Positions 21,304-31,900 of a stretch of DNA of 64,000 nt are shown piece by piece. Both the position numbers and the translations under genes were made by a program. Every line of letters begins with the position of its first letter. Within the stretch, counting starts at the first letter, position 1. This DNA comes from CAVRUF01 sp963716005 (GTDB lineage Bacteria > Actinomycetota > Thermoleophilia > Gaiellales > Gaiellaceae), in contig OY970285.1 of NCBI GenBank assembly GCA_963716005.1, forward strand, positions 1,116,001 to 1,180,000, given 5' to 3'. The notes beneath the pieces are model-generated. The model worked only from the letters and a program-made list of their open reading frames with translations, was not told the origin of the DNA and did no database searches.

Positions 21304-22424
21304 GCGTAGGCCTCCAGCGCCGCGTTGGCCGCGGCGTCGCCGTCGAGCGACATGACGTCGGCGACGGCGCGAAGCCCGTCCACGACGTCCTCGACCGAGA
21401 TGTAGCCGACGTGCCCGATGCGGACGATCTTCCCGGCGAGCGGGCCGCGGCCGCCCTCGAGCGTGATCGTGTGCCGCTCGGCGACCGCCCGGATCACGTC
21501 GGCGCCGCTCGTCTCTTCCGGCATGCGGATCGCGGTCACGACGGCCGAGCGATCTTCATCCGGCGAGAACAATTCGAGCCCGAGCGCCTTCACACCCGCG
21601 CGGGCGGCGCGCCCGAGGCGCACATGGCGGTCGTACACGTTGTCGAGTCCCTCGTCGAGCAGCAGCCCCAGCGCGGCGTCGAGGCCGTTCACGAGCGTGA
21701 TCGCCGGCGTGAACGGCGTCACGGGAGGATCCTCGGACTGCGACTTCTGCGCCCGCGCCCAGTCCAGGTAGAAGCGCGGCGAGGTCGAGCGCTCCGCCGC
21801 GGCCCATGCCGCCTGCGACACGGCCGCGGTCGCGAGCCCGGGCGGCGTCATGAGCGCCTTCTGCGAGCCGCCGACGACGACGTCCACGCCCCACGCGTCG
21901 GTCTCGAGCGGGACGGCGCCGAGGCTCGAGATCGCATCCACCACGAGCAGCGCGTGGTTCCCGACGGCGCGGGAGATCGCCTCGACGTCCGCGACAACCC
22001 CGGTCGAAGTCTCGCTCTGCGTCGTGAACACCGCGGTCGCGCCGCCCTCGGCGAGCGCCGAGGCGATGTCGGAGGCCTGCGGGGTCTCGCCCCAGTCGTA
22101 GCGCAGGTGGACGACCTCGCAGCCGTACGCCTCGGCGATCGCGACCCAGCGCTCCCCGAAGTTCCCGAACGAGACGACGAGCACGCGGTCGCCCGGCGAG
22201 CAGGTGTTCGCGACGGCGCCCTCCATCGATCCGGTTCCGGAGGCGGTGAATACGAGCACCTCGCCGTCCGTTCTGTGCACTTCCGCGAGCCGGTCGAGCA
22301 CTCGCCCGAACATGAGGCGGAAGTCCTTCGTGCGGTGATGAACGAGCGGGCTCGCCAACGCCGCCACCACTTCGGGCGGCAGCGGTGTGGGGCCAGGTGT
22401 GAGAAGTCTCGGCGCGCCGCCCAT
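21300..22424 (-). CDS. Class V aminotransferase (alanine-glyoxylate / serine-pyruvate / phosphoserine type)
   Basis: A 374-residue PLP enzyme of class V. It begins LLTPGPTPLPPEVV, has the Asp of the PLP pocket in LLVVDAISSLGAVPLE, and the PLP lysine in VVVGGSQKALMTPPG. The SCSPGDRVLVVSFGNFGERW stretch is that of alanine-glyoxylate and serine-pyruvate enzymes. Because it sits directly upstream of serA with overlapping stop and start, I infer that it may act as the phosphoserine aminotransferase of this organism. A photorespiration-like glyoxylate role is the alternative. Start ATG 22424 is chosen because upstream codons lose the typical N-terminus; no clear ribosome site is seen. Confidence 0.88.
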   Translation of the reverse strand: MGGAPRLLTPGPTPLPPEVVAALASPLVHHRTKDFRLMFGRVLDRLAEVHRTDGEVLVFTASGTGSMEGAVANTCSPGDRVLVVSFGNFGERWVAIAEAYGCEVVHLRYDWGETPQASDIASALAEGGATAVFTTQSETSTGVVADVEAISRAVGNHALLVVDAISSLGAVPLETDAWGVDVVVGGSQKALMTPPGLATAAVSQAAWAAAERSTSPRFYLDWARAQKSQSEDPPVTPFTPAITLVNGLDAALGLLLDEGLDNVYDRHVRLGRAARAGVKALGLELFSPDEDRSAVVTAIRMPEETSGADVIRAVAERHTITLEGGRGPLAGKIVRIGHVGYISVEDVVDGLRAVADVMSLDGDAAANAALEAYA

Positions 22425-22546
22425 CGCGAAGCGGAGGTTACCCGCGCCGTACGATGCGGAATGGCAGCGCTTCGCTCTCGCGGCGCGTTCCTCGCGGCCT
22501 CGGGGGCGCGGATCCGGCTGCCGAGGACTGCAGCCGACGGGCGAGC

Positions 22547-23700
22547 CTACTTCCTGACCTTCCAGGAGTAGACGGCCGGCGTGGCGTCCCAGCCGTTCGC
22601 GTTGCCGACCCGGACGCGGAACGTGTGCGTGCCCGGCTTCAGCTTCCTGTACGTCTTCCCCGGCCTGCAGGTCGTCCAGCTCCTGGCCTTGTCGAACTTG
22701 CACTGCGACTTGGAGGGGTTCTTCACGGGGTTCGTCTGGAGCTTCGAGCCCCAGTAGAAGGTCGCGGACTTCGACTTCGTCGACTTCTTCGGCTTCGACA
22801 GGAGCACGGTGTTGGGGACCGGCGGCTTGGCCAGGTTGAACTTGGCCGTCGCCCGGTACTCGTTGATTCCGGTGAGCGTCCAGGTGCACGAGCGCACGGT
22901 CGTGGTAGTGCAGACGGTGGTCGGCGGGTCCACGTCACTCGGGATTCGGCGAGTACCCGTACTCCCTGACCACCCACCCCGCGAAGGTCGATCCGGAGGC
23001 AGGCGTCGCGTTCAGCGTCAGTTCGCCGTTTCCGAAGTACTTCTGGCAGATGGTGCCGCAGTTGATGCTCGAACTCGGGATAGCTCGTCACCGTGCCGCT
23101 AGCCTGTGCCGGACTTGACCACGTGGACGCGGAGCGGCTGGCGGCGGCGGCGGGTCCTCGGCGTCGCAGCTGCCGGTCACCGTGGCTGGGGCTCTCCTCG
23201 AACTCGGCCACGACGCAGTCGACGAGGCCGGCGCTCCCCTCTCTCGCGTCAAGCCGGCACTGGTTGCCGCGCGGCATGCCCGTCGGGACAGCTCCGCCCA
23301 GCCCAGGAACGTGCCTCCCGTGGCCTGGAAGACCACGACCTCGTTGTTCGGATTCAGACCCTCTTGGTCGAACGGCCAGTTGAAGTAGAAGCTGCAGTTC
23401 CAGGCGCCGGACGGCGCGCACTCGACGTGCCCGTTCGGATACTGGTCGGAGGGGTTCGTCGCGCCGGGAACGGCCGCCGGGATGACCGTGGTCACGTGCC
23501 CGATGCCCGTGCACCTCGACGTTGACGACGTAGCAGGGCCCGCCGCACTCATGCGCCGCGGAGCGATCGGTGCCTCCCGCCCGGTCGTGTCCTCCCGTCC
23601 ACGAGAGCGCGGCATCGGCCGACTGCGCGCCGACGAGCGCCACCGTGACGGCACAGGCAATCGTGAGCGCCCGCAGTAGGTTCGAAACGCGCATCTCCAC
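22547..23700 (-). CDS. Secreted repeat protein with InlB-type B-repeats (about eight frame breaks)
   Basis: A secreted protein with signal peptide VSNLLRALTIACAVTVALVGAQ, a domain with GHVECAPSGAWNCSFYFNWPF, then InlB-like B-repeats (GGTFLGWAECPDG, and INCGTICQKYFGNGELTLNA followed by GSTFAGW). A C-terminal beta domain contains SATFYWGSKLQTNP and HTFRVRVGNANGW. These repeats are common on surface proteins. The reading frame breaks about eight times, roughly at 23515, 23300, 23280, 23190, 23110, 23095, 23060 and 22935; removing single bases restores every joint. The density suggests either a poor-quality stretch or a decaying gene. A true count needs resequencing. Confidence 0.55.
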
Positions 23701-23760
23701 GCCAAAATATACCGAGAAAAACCGGCGGAAACGCGCTTGGTGCCTTTGCTTACGGCGGGT

Positions 23761-24402
23761 TTACACGGTGCTGCGTTTCGAGCCCGAGAGCGCCGTCACG
23801 ACGCCGAGCCCGATGAAGACCGTGCCGGACACCCAGCGCTGCACGCGCAGGTAGCCGCGGCTCTCCTTCAGCCAGCGTCCCGCGGTTCCGGCGACGAGCG
23901 CGTACATCGAGTCGCTGATCATCGCGACCGCGACGAACACGAGGCCGAGGATGCGCGATCTGCACGCCGACGCGGCCGGCGTCCGGGTTCACGAACTGCG
24001 GCAGGAAGGCGAAGAAGAAGAGCGCCGTCTTCGGGTTGAGCACGTTCACGACGACGCCCTGGCGGTAGAGCCGCCAGAGCGAGCGCTCGTGGATCACGTC
24101 CGGGTCGGGCTCCACGTCCTTCTCCATGAGGCGGCGGATCCCCATGACGATCAGGTAGGCGGCGCCCGCGTACTTCACGACCTCGAAGGCGACGGCCGAG
24201 CGCAGGAGGAGCGCCGAGAGCCCGACCGCGGCGAACATGACGTGGACGAGCCCGCCCGTCCCGATCCCGGCCGCGGACGCGAGCCCGGCGACCCGGCCGC
24301 CGTCGATCGACTGCGTGACGATGTAGACCACCGCCGGGCCCGGGACGACCGCGAGCAGGAACGCGGCCACGGCGAAGAGCGCCAGCGTGTGCGGCTCGGG
24401 GA

Positions 24403-24406
<4 letters not shown>
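23761..24406 (-). CDS. LysE/RhtB-family amino acid exporter (one frame break)
   Basis: A membrane exporter of about 214 residues and six transmembrane helices, of the LysE/RhtB family that exports amino acids such as homoserine or threonine. Family motifs are visible: [19 protein letters not shown] at the N-terminus, [16 protein letters not shown], and [20 protein letters not shown]. After one repair near 23955 (an extra base in GCGCATC) it continues [20 protein letters not shown] and ends SGSKRSTV. The GTG start overlaps the gatB stop (GTGA). Its placement after gatCAB is common enough to be chance; no substrate can be assigned. Confidence 0.86.
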
Positions 24407-25817
<1,411 letters not shown>

Positions 25818-25821
<4 letters not shown>

Positions 25822-27236
25822 GCGAGCCTCCCGGGAACGAAGTCGAACCCGAGCGCGGTCTCGAGCGCGTGGCCGACCTCGAAGAGGCGGTTCTCGGAGA
25901 ACTGCGGGCCGAGGATCTGCAGGCCGACCGGCAGGCCGTCCGAGAGACCGCACGGGATCGAGAGCCCGGGCAGGCCCGGCCATGTTCGGCGGGATCGTGA
26001 GCACGTCCGCGAGGTACATGGCCAAGCGGGTTCTCGGTCTTCTCCCCGAAGCGGAAGGCGACCGTCGGCGAGGTCGGGCTGAGCAGCACGTCGAAGTTCT
26101 CGAAGGCGGCGGCGAACTCGTGCTTGATCATCGTCCGCACCTTCTGCGCCTGGCCGTAGTACGCGTCGTAGTAGCCGGCCGAGAGCGCGTAGGTGCCGAG
26201 CATGATGCGGCGCTTGGGCTCCTCGCCGAAGCCCTCCCAGCGGGTGCGCTCGTAGAGCTCCGTTAGGTCGCCCTCGACCGCGGCGCGATGGCCGTAGCGC
26301 ACGCCGTCGTAGCGGGCCAGGTTCGCGCTCGCTTCCGCGGGAGCGACGAGGTAGTAGCAGGCCATCCCGTACTCGACCGAGCGCGGGAGCGTCGTCTCGC
26401 CGAGCTCAGGCGCCGAGCTCCTCGGCCAGGCGGATGGCGGCCTTCACCGACTCGGAGATCCCGGGCTCGATGCCCTCGGTCTCGTTCAGCTCCTTGGGGA
26501 TGCCGATGCGAAGGCCCTTGAGGTCCTCGCGCGTGGGCAGCGCGACCGGCTCGGGCAGCTCGACGGTGGTCGAGTCGCAGGGATCGCGGCCGGCGACGAT
26601 CTGGTAGAGCCGGGCGTTGTCGCGGACGGTCTTCGTCATCGGGCCGACCTGGTCGAGGCTCGACGCGAAGGGGACGATGCCGTGCCGGCTGACCGTGCCG
26701 TACGTGGGCCGCAGGCCGACGATCCCGCAGAGCGCGGCGGGCTGCTTGACCGAGCCGCCGGTGTCGGAGCCGAGCGCCCACGGCGCCAGTCCGCCGGCGA
26801 CCGCGGCCGCGGAGCCGCCCGACGATCCGCCGGGGACGCGCTCGGGATCCCAGGGGTTCTTCGACGGCCCGAAGCCGGAGTTCTCCGTGGAGGAGCCCAT
26901 CGCGAACTCGTCCAGGTTCGTCTTGCCGAGGAGCGGCAGGCCGGCGGCGTTCACGCGCTCGGCCACGGTCGAGTCGTACACCGGGATGTAGCCCTCGAGG
27001 ATCCGCGAGGCGGCCGTGGTCGGGACGCCCTTCGTCGTGATGACGTCCTTGAGCGCGATCGGCACGCCGTCGCCGGAGACCTCGCCCTCGGTCACGTGGA
27101 GGTAGGCGTGCAGCTCCTCGTCGCGCTCGCCGATCGCGGCGCGGTAGGCGTCGACGAGCTCGGCGGAGGAGACCTCGCCGCGCTCGATGAGCCCCGCGGC
27201 CTCCTCGGCCGTCAGCCTGAGCGTGTCGACGGTCAT
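25818..27236 (-). CDS. gatA: Asp/Glu-tRNA amidotransferase subunit A (three frame breaks)
   Basis: The glutaminase subunit of GatCAB, 471 residues after repair, equal to the family length. The amidase signature is clear: the Lys in [11 protein letters not shown], then [16 protein letters not shown], the [14 protein letters not shown] motif and the catalytic Ser in [16 protein letters not shown], followed by [16 protein letters not shown]. Breaks near 26408, 26020 and 25982 are each cured by removing one base, which joins AEELGA to [14 protein letters not shown] and TENPL to [16 protein letters not shown]. The ATG overlaps gatC, and the stop overlaps gatB. The clean repair argues against a pseudogene. 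Confidence 0.92.
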
Positions 27237-27517
27237 CCGACCGCCGGCACGCGGAAGTGGCCGTCCGAGGGATCGGGCGCGTTCGCGAGCGCGTCCTCGA
27301 CGGGGAGCGACGGGCGCGGCTCGTCCTCGGCCCAGACGTTCACGATGTCGAGCGGGTGCGAGGTCGGCTCGACGTCGGAGAGGTCGAGCTCCGAGACCTT
27401 GCCGACCGCCTCGAGGATCGCGCCGAGCTGCGCCTGCACGGCCTCCACTTCCCCTTCGGGAATCTCGAGCCGCGCCAGGCGCGCCACGTGCAGTACGTCG
27501 TCTCGGGTGATCGCCAC
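27233..27517 (-). CDS. gatC: Asp/Glu-tRNA amidotransferase subunit C
   Basis: A 94-residue GatC, the small subunit that wraps the GatA-GatB interface and stabilises the complex. It has the typical ITRDDVLHVARLARLEIPEGE start, the VSELDLSDVEPTSHPLD middle and the extended C-terminus (DALANAPDPSDGHFRVPAV) that reaches into GatA. The GTG start at 27517 follows GGAGG by four bases. The stop codon overlaps the gatA ATG (ATGA). It is the first gene of the gatCAB unit; the terminator of the cold-shock gene lies just upstream. Confidence 0.94.
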   Translation of the reverse strand: MAITRDDVLHVARLARLEIPEGEVEAVQAQLGAILEAVGKVSELDLSDVEPTSHPLDIVNVWAEDEPRPSLPVEDALANAPDPSDGHFRVPAVG

Positions 27518-27541
27518 TTCGCCTCCAAGTCTATGAGCGGT

Positions 27542-27574
27542 AACAAAAGGACGGGCCCCTTTTGGGGGCCCGCC
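27542..27574 (-). terminator. Terminator after the cold-shock gene
   Basis: On the minus strand CGGGCCCC-CAAAA-GGGGCCCG is followed by TCCTTTTGTTA. The eight-base GC stem and T-rich tail make a good intrinsic terminator between csp and gatC. Confidence 0.8.
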
Positions 27575-27599
27575 AAGGTGGTCACGAGAAGGTCCCCGG

Positions 27600-27803
27600 T
27601 TACTGGAGCATGTGGACGTTCGTGGCCTGGAGGCCCTTCGGGCCTTCCTCGACCTCGAACTCCACCTTTTGGCCCTCCTGAAGCGACCGGTAGCCGTCCA
27701 TCTCGATCTTCGAATGGTGGACGAACACGTCGTCCCCGCCCTCGCGCGAGATGAAGCCAAAGCCCTTCTCGTTCGAGAACCACTTGACGGTGCCCTCTGC
27801 CAA
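27600..27803 (-). CDS. csp: Cold-shock domain protein
   Basis: A 67-residue CspA-type single-stranded nucleic acid-binding protein, an RNA chaperone. It begins [18 protein letters not shown] with the RNP1 motif KGFGFI, then RNP2 DVFVHHS. Length and aromatic positions are normal. The start is a TTG at 27803 with GGAGG four bases upstream. A 75-base gap separates it from folD; no long cold-responsive leader is obvious. A terminator follows at 27542-27574, so it is probably transcribed alone. Confidence 0.95.
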   Translation of the reverse strand: MAEGTVKWFSNEKGFGFISREGGDDVFVHHSKIEMDGYRSLQEGQKVEFEVEEGPKGLQATNVHMLQ

Positions 27804-27878
27804 CGTTCCTCCTTCAACACACGAACGACGCCCGGAAGGACGCCGTCTTTGAGCTTGCTACTAGTCCGACTTTAGCGC

Positions 27879-28736
27879 CTAGCGCAGGGGAAAGGCAAGA
27901 TCCCCCGACTGGTAACGACCGGCACGAACCGTGTTGCGCAAGAGCGCCGCGATCGTCATCGGCCCCACCCCTCCCGGCACCGGCGTGAGGAGCCCGGCGA
28001 CCTCGGCCACGTCCGCCGCCACGTCGCCCACGACCTTGCCGTCCACGCGGTTGATTCCGACGTCCACGACGGTCGCGCCCGGCCGCACCATTTCTGCCGT
28101 GATCATCTCGGCGCGGCCAACGGCGGCGACGACCACGTCGGCCTCACGGACGAGCGCGCCGAGGTCGCGCGTACGGCTGTGCGCGACCGTCACCGTGGCG
28201 TGCTCGGCGAGGAGCAGGAGCGCCATCGGCTTCCCCACGATGTTCGAGCGGCCGACGACGACGGCGCGCGCGCCCTCGAGCTCGACCTCGTAGTGGCGGA
28301 GGATCTCCATGACCCCCGAGGGCGTCGCGGGCGCGAGCGTCGGGCGGCCCTGGAGCAGGAAGCCGGCGTTCGCGGGATGGAAGCCGTCCACGTCCTTCAT
28401 CGGGTCGATCGCGTTGATGACACGGTCCTCGTCGATCTGCTCCGGCAGGGGGAGCTGCGTGAGGATCCCGGTCACGCGCGGGTCGGCGTTGAGGTCGGCG
28501 ACGAGCGCGAGCAGGTCGGCCTCGGACGTGTCCGCGGAGAGCTCGTGATGGATCGATTCGATGCCGGCCTCGGCGCACGCCTCGCGTTTCTTGCGCACGT
28601 AGATGGCCGAGGCGGGATCGTCGCCGACGAGCACGGTGGCGAGCCCGACCGGAACGCCGAGCGCGGCCACATCGCGGGCCACCTCGCCGCGAACCGTTGC
28701 GGCAAGCGCCTTTCCGTCCATCAGGGTCGCGGTCAC
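27879..28736 (-). CDS. folD: FolD bifunctional methylene-THF dehydrogenase/cyclohydrolase
   Basis: A 285-residue FolD that interconverts methylene-, methenyl- and formyl-tetrahydrofolate with NADP+. It shows the catalytic [14 protein letters not shown] (Tyr and Lys), the signature [17 protein letters not shown] and [14 protein letters not shown], and the Rossmann-domain motif [18 protein letters not shown], ending [18 protein letters not shown]. The start is the GTG at 28736; a later ATG at 28721 is possible but would trim the usual leader. Upstream is a divergent small gene. Confidence 0.95.
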   Translation of the reverse strand: MTATLMDGKALAATVRGEVARDVAALGVPVGLATVLVGDDPASAIYVRKKREACAEAGIESIHHELSADTSEADLLALVADLNADPRVTGILTQLPLPEQIDEDRVINAIDPMKDVDGFHPANAGFLLQGRPTLAPATPSGVMEILRHYEVELEGARAVVVGRSNIVGKPMALLLLAEHATVTVAHSRTRDLGALVREADVVVAAVGRAEMITAEMVRPGATVVDVGINRVDGKVVGDVAADVAEVAGLLTPVPGGVGPMTIAALLRNTVRAGRYQSGDLAFPLR

Positions 28737-28812
28737 GGGCGAGGAGCCTACCTCGATCGTGTCACCCCATTTGGGGATCTGCGCAGGATCAAGCCGGATC
28801 CATACTCAGACC

Positions 28813-29043
28813 ATGCCGCGTTGTGATGCCTATTACAGGCTCGAGAACCGCCGCTGTAGCCACGAGGGAGAGCATCTCGCTCTCGCTTCGGACCACGAGC
28901 TCTACACCGTCTGCACCGACCATGCCGGCTCCGCCTGGACGACCAGGGTCGCGCATTGGAACGGCGAGACGGACCTGCGACGCACGTCGCCGGTAGAGCT
29001 TCGCTCCGCAGCAGCCCCCGTGCGCGAAGTCGCGTTCGCCTAG
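28813..29043 (+). CDS. Small cysteine-containing protein of unknown function
   Basis: A 76-residue protein beginning MPRCDAYYRLENRRCSHEG with a further Cys/His pair at VCTDHAG. The spacing Cys-(10)-Cys...Cys-x-x-His could bind zinc, but no family is recognised. The start is the ATG at 28813, with only a weak ribosome site. It lies divergent from folD and 36 bases before the DUF3052-like gene, with which it may be co-transcribed. Coding potential rests on its GC-rich third positions and lack of competing frames; confidence is moderate. Confidence 0.5.
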   Translation: MPRCDAYYRLENRRCSHEGEHLALASDHELYTVCTDHAGSAWTTRVAHWNGETDLRRTSPVELRSAAAPVREVAFA

Positions 29044-29079
29044 CCGCCCAGAGAAAACGAGTTCGGTAGGGTCGCGCCC

Positions 29080-29655
29080 GTGGGTGCCGAGGCCACGTGC
29101 ACGCTCTCGTACGCCGGCGAGACCGCCGAGGTGAAGGCGCTGCTCGAGACCGACGAGCTGGTCGTCCGCGGGCCGGTTCGGCTGAAGATCCCGCTCGCCG
29201 GCCTGAAGGCCGAGGCCGCCGACGGGCGGCTCGACCTCGCCTGGGGCAACGAGCGCGCGACGCTCGAGCTGGGCCCGGCCGCCGAGAAGTGGGCGGAACG
29301 GATCCGCAACCCGAAGACGCTCGTGGACAAGCTCGGCGTGAAGCCGGGCCAGCGCGTCACCCTGGCCGGCATCGACGGCGCGTTCCTCGGCGACGTCGAA
29401 CTCGTGGACGAGGGCGCCGACCACGTGCTCCTGGCGGCTGACTCACTCGCGGATCTCGACCGCATCGGCCCGCTCTCGCAGGCCATGGCGCGCGACGGCG
29501 GCGTCTGGGTCGTGGCGCCGAAGGGCGGCGTCGAGCCGCGCGAATCGCAGGTCCTCGAGGCCGGCCGGGCCGCAGGTCTCAAGGACGTGAAGGTGACCCG
29601 CTGGAGCGACACGCACACGGCGCATCGCTTCGTGATCCCGCTGGACGCCCGCTAG
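29080..29655 (+). CDS. DUF3052-like protein of unknown function
   Basis: A 191-residue cytoplasmic protein. The N-terminal part (CTLSYAGETAEVKALLETDE) is a beta-rich domain. The C-terminal part begins NPKTLVDKLGVKPGQRVTL and continues ADSLADLDRIGPLSQAM, GGVWVVAPKGG and KDVKVTRWSDTHTAHRFV, which fits the DUF3052 family, a group of Rossmann-like proteins without known function. It is the larger partner in a short plus-strand pair with the small gene at 28813. The GTG start at 29080 has no obvious ribosome site. Confidence 0.65.
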   Translation: MGAEATCTLSYAGETAEVKALLETDELVVRGPVRLKIPLAGLKAEAADGRLDLAWGNERATLELGPAAEKWAERIRNPKTLVDKLGVKPGQRVTLAGIDGAFLGDVELVDEGADHVLLAADSLADLDRIGPLSQAMARDGGVWVVAPKGGVEPRESQVLEAGRAAGLKDVKVTRWSDTHTAHRFVIPLDAR

Positions 29656-29666
29656 GGCGCGACGAA

Positions 29667-29737
29667 AGGCGCGAACCGGATTCGAACCGGTGTACGAGGC
29701 TTTGCAGGCCTCTGCCTAACCACTCGGCCATCGCGCC
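29667..29737 (-). tRNA. trnC: tRNA-Cys (GCA)
   Basis: A 71-base cloverleaf: acceptor GGCGCGA pairing with TCGCGCC, a D arm, anticodon stem GAGGC/GCCTC with loop CTGCAAA (anticodon GCA), and a T arm ACCGG-TTCGAAT-CCGGT. The discriminator base is U, as expected for cysteine. The CCA end is not encoded. Confidence 0.95.
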
Positions 29738-29843
29738 GCTCGCGGCATGGTATCGGCGGCAAAGGACTCGGCCTCGCGCCGCCGAACTTGCGCGACACGC
29801 CGACCGCGCCGCCTTGTCCCGGGGCTAGATGCACGGTCGGCCA

Positions 29844-29876
29844 GGAGCCCAGGATCAACCCCTTGACCCGGGCTCC
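29844..29876 (-). terminator. Possible terminator after the 29946 gene
   Basis: GGAGCCC at 29844-29850 and GGGCTCC at 29870-29876 form a seven-base stem with a 19-base loop, without a T run. It lies about 70 bases beyond the stop of the minus-strand secreted protein. The rest of the 29738-29945 gap shows nothing recognisable. Confidence 0.35.
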
Positions 29877-29945
29877 GCTCTCTGGTGGGACCCGCGGGGG
29901 CCGCTGTCGGACGCGGCCCTCGCGGCTACCTCGCCCACCGAGGAG

Positions 29946-30506
29946 CTAATGCGTGACGCGGAGCGAGACGAACTGGATGAAGCACTCGGCTCCGGAGACA
30001 CGGCTCGCGACCTGAACCTCGGTCTGCGGGCCGGCCGGGCCGCCGGTGCGGATGAACCAGAACACGAGCCCCGGGTCCATGCTCGTCGCCGACGTGACGC
30101 CGTCGAAGCCGCCCGGAGCGACGGTGAAGTTGATCGGTCCGCACGGCTCCTGGCGCTCCAGCCAGACCTCGGCGTCCGAGCCGGTCGTGTTGCGGAAACG
30201 GTGGTTCGTCGCGCCGCCGTTGCAGTCGACCTCGAAGCGGCCCGTGTTCGGGATCGTGAATCCGGTCGTGAACCCGGTACCGGTGCCGAGAACCTTGTTC
30301 CCGGCCCGCGCGGTGCCGTTGCCGAGCACGACGCCCTTGAGGCTCGACTCCTTGATGTCCGTTCCGTTCAGCGAGTTCGGCTTGACCTGCGCCGACCCGA
30401 CGCTGTTTCGGGCCAGTGTGGCCGCGTACCCGACCCCGCTGAGCGTGATCGCGAGCGCGATGCACGCCACGATCATCGCCGGCGACGGCCTCCTCGGCTT
30501 GAGCAT
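29946..30506 (-). CDS. Secreted Thermoleophilia-type protein of unknown function
   Basis: A 186-residue exported protein. The N-terminus [19 protein letters not shown] and the following [20 protein letters not shown] stretch are a hallmark of a very large family in Thermoleophilia and related actinobacteria, whose role is unknown. The C-terminal half is beta-rich with a possible disulfide pair (EVDCNGG and QEPCGPINF, and a late GAECFIQF). It is divergent from a glycosyltransferase gene, the two starts being 36 bases apart. The family name is a useful lineage marker rather than a function. Confidence 0.75.
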   Translation of the reverse strand: MLKPRRPSPAMIVACIALAITLSGVGYAATLARNSVGSAQVKPNSLNGTDIKESSLKGVVLGNGTARAGNKVLGTGTGFTTGFTIPNTGRFEVDCNGGATNHRFRNTTGSDAEVWLERQEPCGPINFTVAPGGFDGVTSATSMDPGLVFWFIRTGGPAGPQTEVQVASRVSGAECFIQFVSLRVTH

Positions 30507-30542
30507 GGTTCCTCCTTGGGTGAACTAGGCTCCGCACACCCT

Positions 30543-31262
30543 ATGGCCGACACGCTCGTGTTCATACCCGCCTGGAACGAAGAGGCCAATCTGCCGGCCG
30601 TGCTGGACAGCCTTCACGCCGAGCTGCCGGACGTGGACGTGCTCGTCGTGGACGACGGCTCGACCGACGGGACCGCGGAGGTCGCCCGCGCGAACGGTGC
30701 CGAGGTGCTCTCGCTCGGAACGAACCGCGGCCTGCCTGTGGGAATCGCGTCGGGCTACCGCTACGCGCTCGACCACGGCTACGCGTTCTGCGGGCGGGTC
30801 GACGCCGACGGACAGCACCCCGCTCCCGAGTTGGCGCGGCTCCTGACACTCGTGAAGGAGGATCGCTGCGACGTCGCGGTCGGGTCGCGCTTCGTCTCGG
30901 GCGACGGCTACGAGCCGTACCGCTACGCGCCGAGCGGCGCGCGCCGGTTCGGAACCGCGGTGCTGCGCCGTGCGATGGGTCTCGTCCTCAAGCGCCCGTT
31001 CGGGGACGCGACGAGCGGCCTCTACGCCGTGAACGCGAAGGCGCTCCCGTTGCTGGCCGAGGAGTTCCAGAGCGAGGCGCCCGAGGTCGAGGCGCTCATC
31101 CGCATCGTCGACGCCGGGCTACGCCTCGAGGAGGTGCCGGTGAACATGGCGCCGCGCGCGAGCGGCGAGTCGAAGCTGCGCGGCGGCAAGGCCGTGAAGG
31201 TCGTCGTCACGGTGGCCGGAGCGCTCGCGCTGGCGAAACTCGTCCAGACTCGCCGGAAGTAG
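30543..31262 (+). CDS. Family 2 glycosyltransferase, dolichyl-phosphate-mannose-synthase-like
   Basis: A 239-residue GT2 enzyme that transfers a sugar from a nucleotide sugar to a lipid or glycan acceptor. It begins [20 protein letters not shown], has the [17 protein letters not shown] nucleotide site and the catalytic DADGQHP motif. The length without membrane segments and the [12 protein letters not shown] tail resemble DPM1-like enzymes. Start ATG 30543. It ends one base before the convergent LspA-like gene. Donor and acceptor are unknown; polyprenyl-phosphate mannosylation for lipoglycan or protein glycosylation is a reasonable guess. Confidence 0.86.
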   Translation: MADTLVFIPAWNEEANLPAVLDSLHAELPDVDVLVVDDGSTDGTAEVARANGAEVLSLGTNRGLPVGIASGYRYALDHGYAFCGRVDADGQHPAPELARLLTLVKEDRCDVAVGSRFVSGDGYEPYRYAPSGARRFGTAVLRRAMGLVLKRPFGDATSGLYAVNAKALPLLAEEFQSEAPEVEALIRIVDAGLRLEEVPVNMAPRASGESKLRGGKAVKVVVTVAGALALAKLVQTRRK

Positions 31263-31772
31263 CTAGAGGCCGAGCTTGTCCCAGATCCGGCGCTCCCACG
31301 CGCGCGGCGGGAGCAGCCGGTCGCGGTGCCGGATCGACACGACGACGAGCGAGACGGTGAGCGCGACGATTCCGAAGAACGTGAACAGGTCGGCGAGATT
31401 GAACGCGATCCCGCGGTCGTCGTAGTCGCCGATCAGGATCGGATTCGGCACGTTGCCGCCGTAGACGAGCGCCGAGACGAGGTTCCCGAGCGTGCCGCCG
31501 GCCATGACGCCCGCCGCGATCGCGACCGACCAGGACGGAAGGCGCAGCAGCGGAACCGCGGCCGCGATGAGCACGATCGAGCCGAGCGCCCACGCGAACG
31601 AGCGCTGGTGCAGCCCGATGTCCGGCGTCGGCAGGTACTCCTTCGCAGCCATGTCCGCGGCCGCGAGCGAGAGCGCGAGCGCGCCGAACGCGAGCAACCG
31701 CTCGACGAGGTGTCGAGGGGGAGCTACGGGGACTTCGGCGTGCAGAACCGCAGGAACCGGGGGGCGAGCCAC
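31263..31772 (-). CDS. LspA-like signal peptidase II homologue, one catalytic Asp missing
   Basis: A 169-residue membrane protein with four predicted helices that matches signal peptidase II, the enzyme that cuts lipoprotein signal peptides. The final FNLADLFTFFGIVAL helix with its aspartate is present, and MAGGTLGNLVSAL matches the other active-site helix. However, the aspartate that normally follows the GNL-I/V pair is Ser here. Both aspartates are required in characterised enzymes. It could be a catalytically dead paralogue, a divergent active form, or the sequence could contain an error. The window has several lipoproteins, so an active LspA should exist elsewhere. No partner gene is obvious. 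Confidence 0.72.
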   Translation of the reverse strand: MARPPVPAVLHAEVPVAPPRHLVERLLAFGALALSLAAADMAAKEYLPTPDIGLHQRSFAWALGSIVLIAAAVPLLRLPSWSVAIAAGVMAGGTLGNLVSALVYGGNVPNPILIGDYDDRGIAFNLADLFTFFGIVALTVSLVVVSIRHRDRLLPPRAWERRIWDKLGL

Positions 31773-31900
31773 GGGCTCAACGTAGTAGCGCCGCGCGGTT
31801 CCGGCCTCCCCCGTTTCGGCAGGGATTTTCTGGCAGGCCGGGATCAGCCGGGCGAAGGCCGGCGGCAGGACTGGGACGCGAAAAACCGAAGCGCACCGCG

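Noticed and set aside
19309..21309. Long plus-strand frame of over 660 codons
   Set aside because: It lies opposite serA and ybaK and has no family features.
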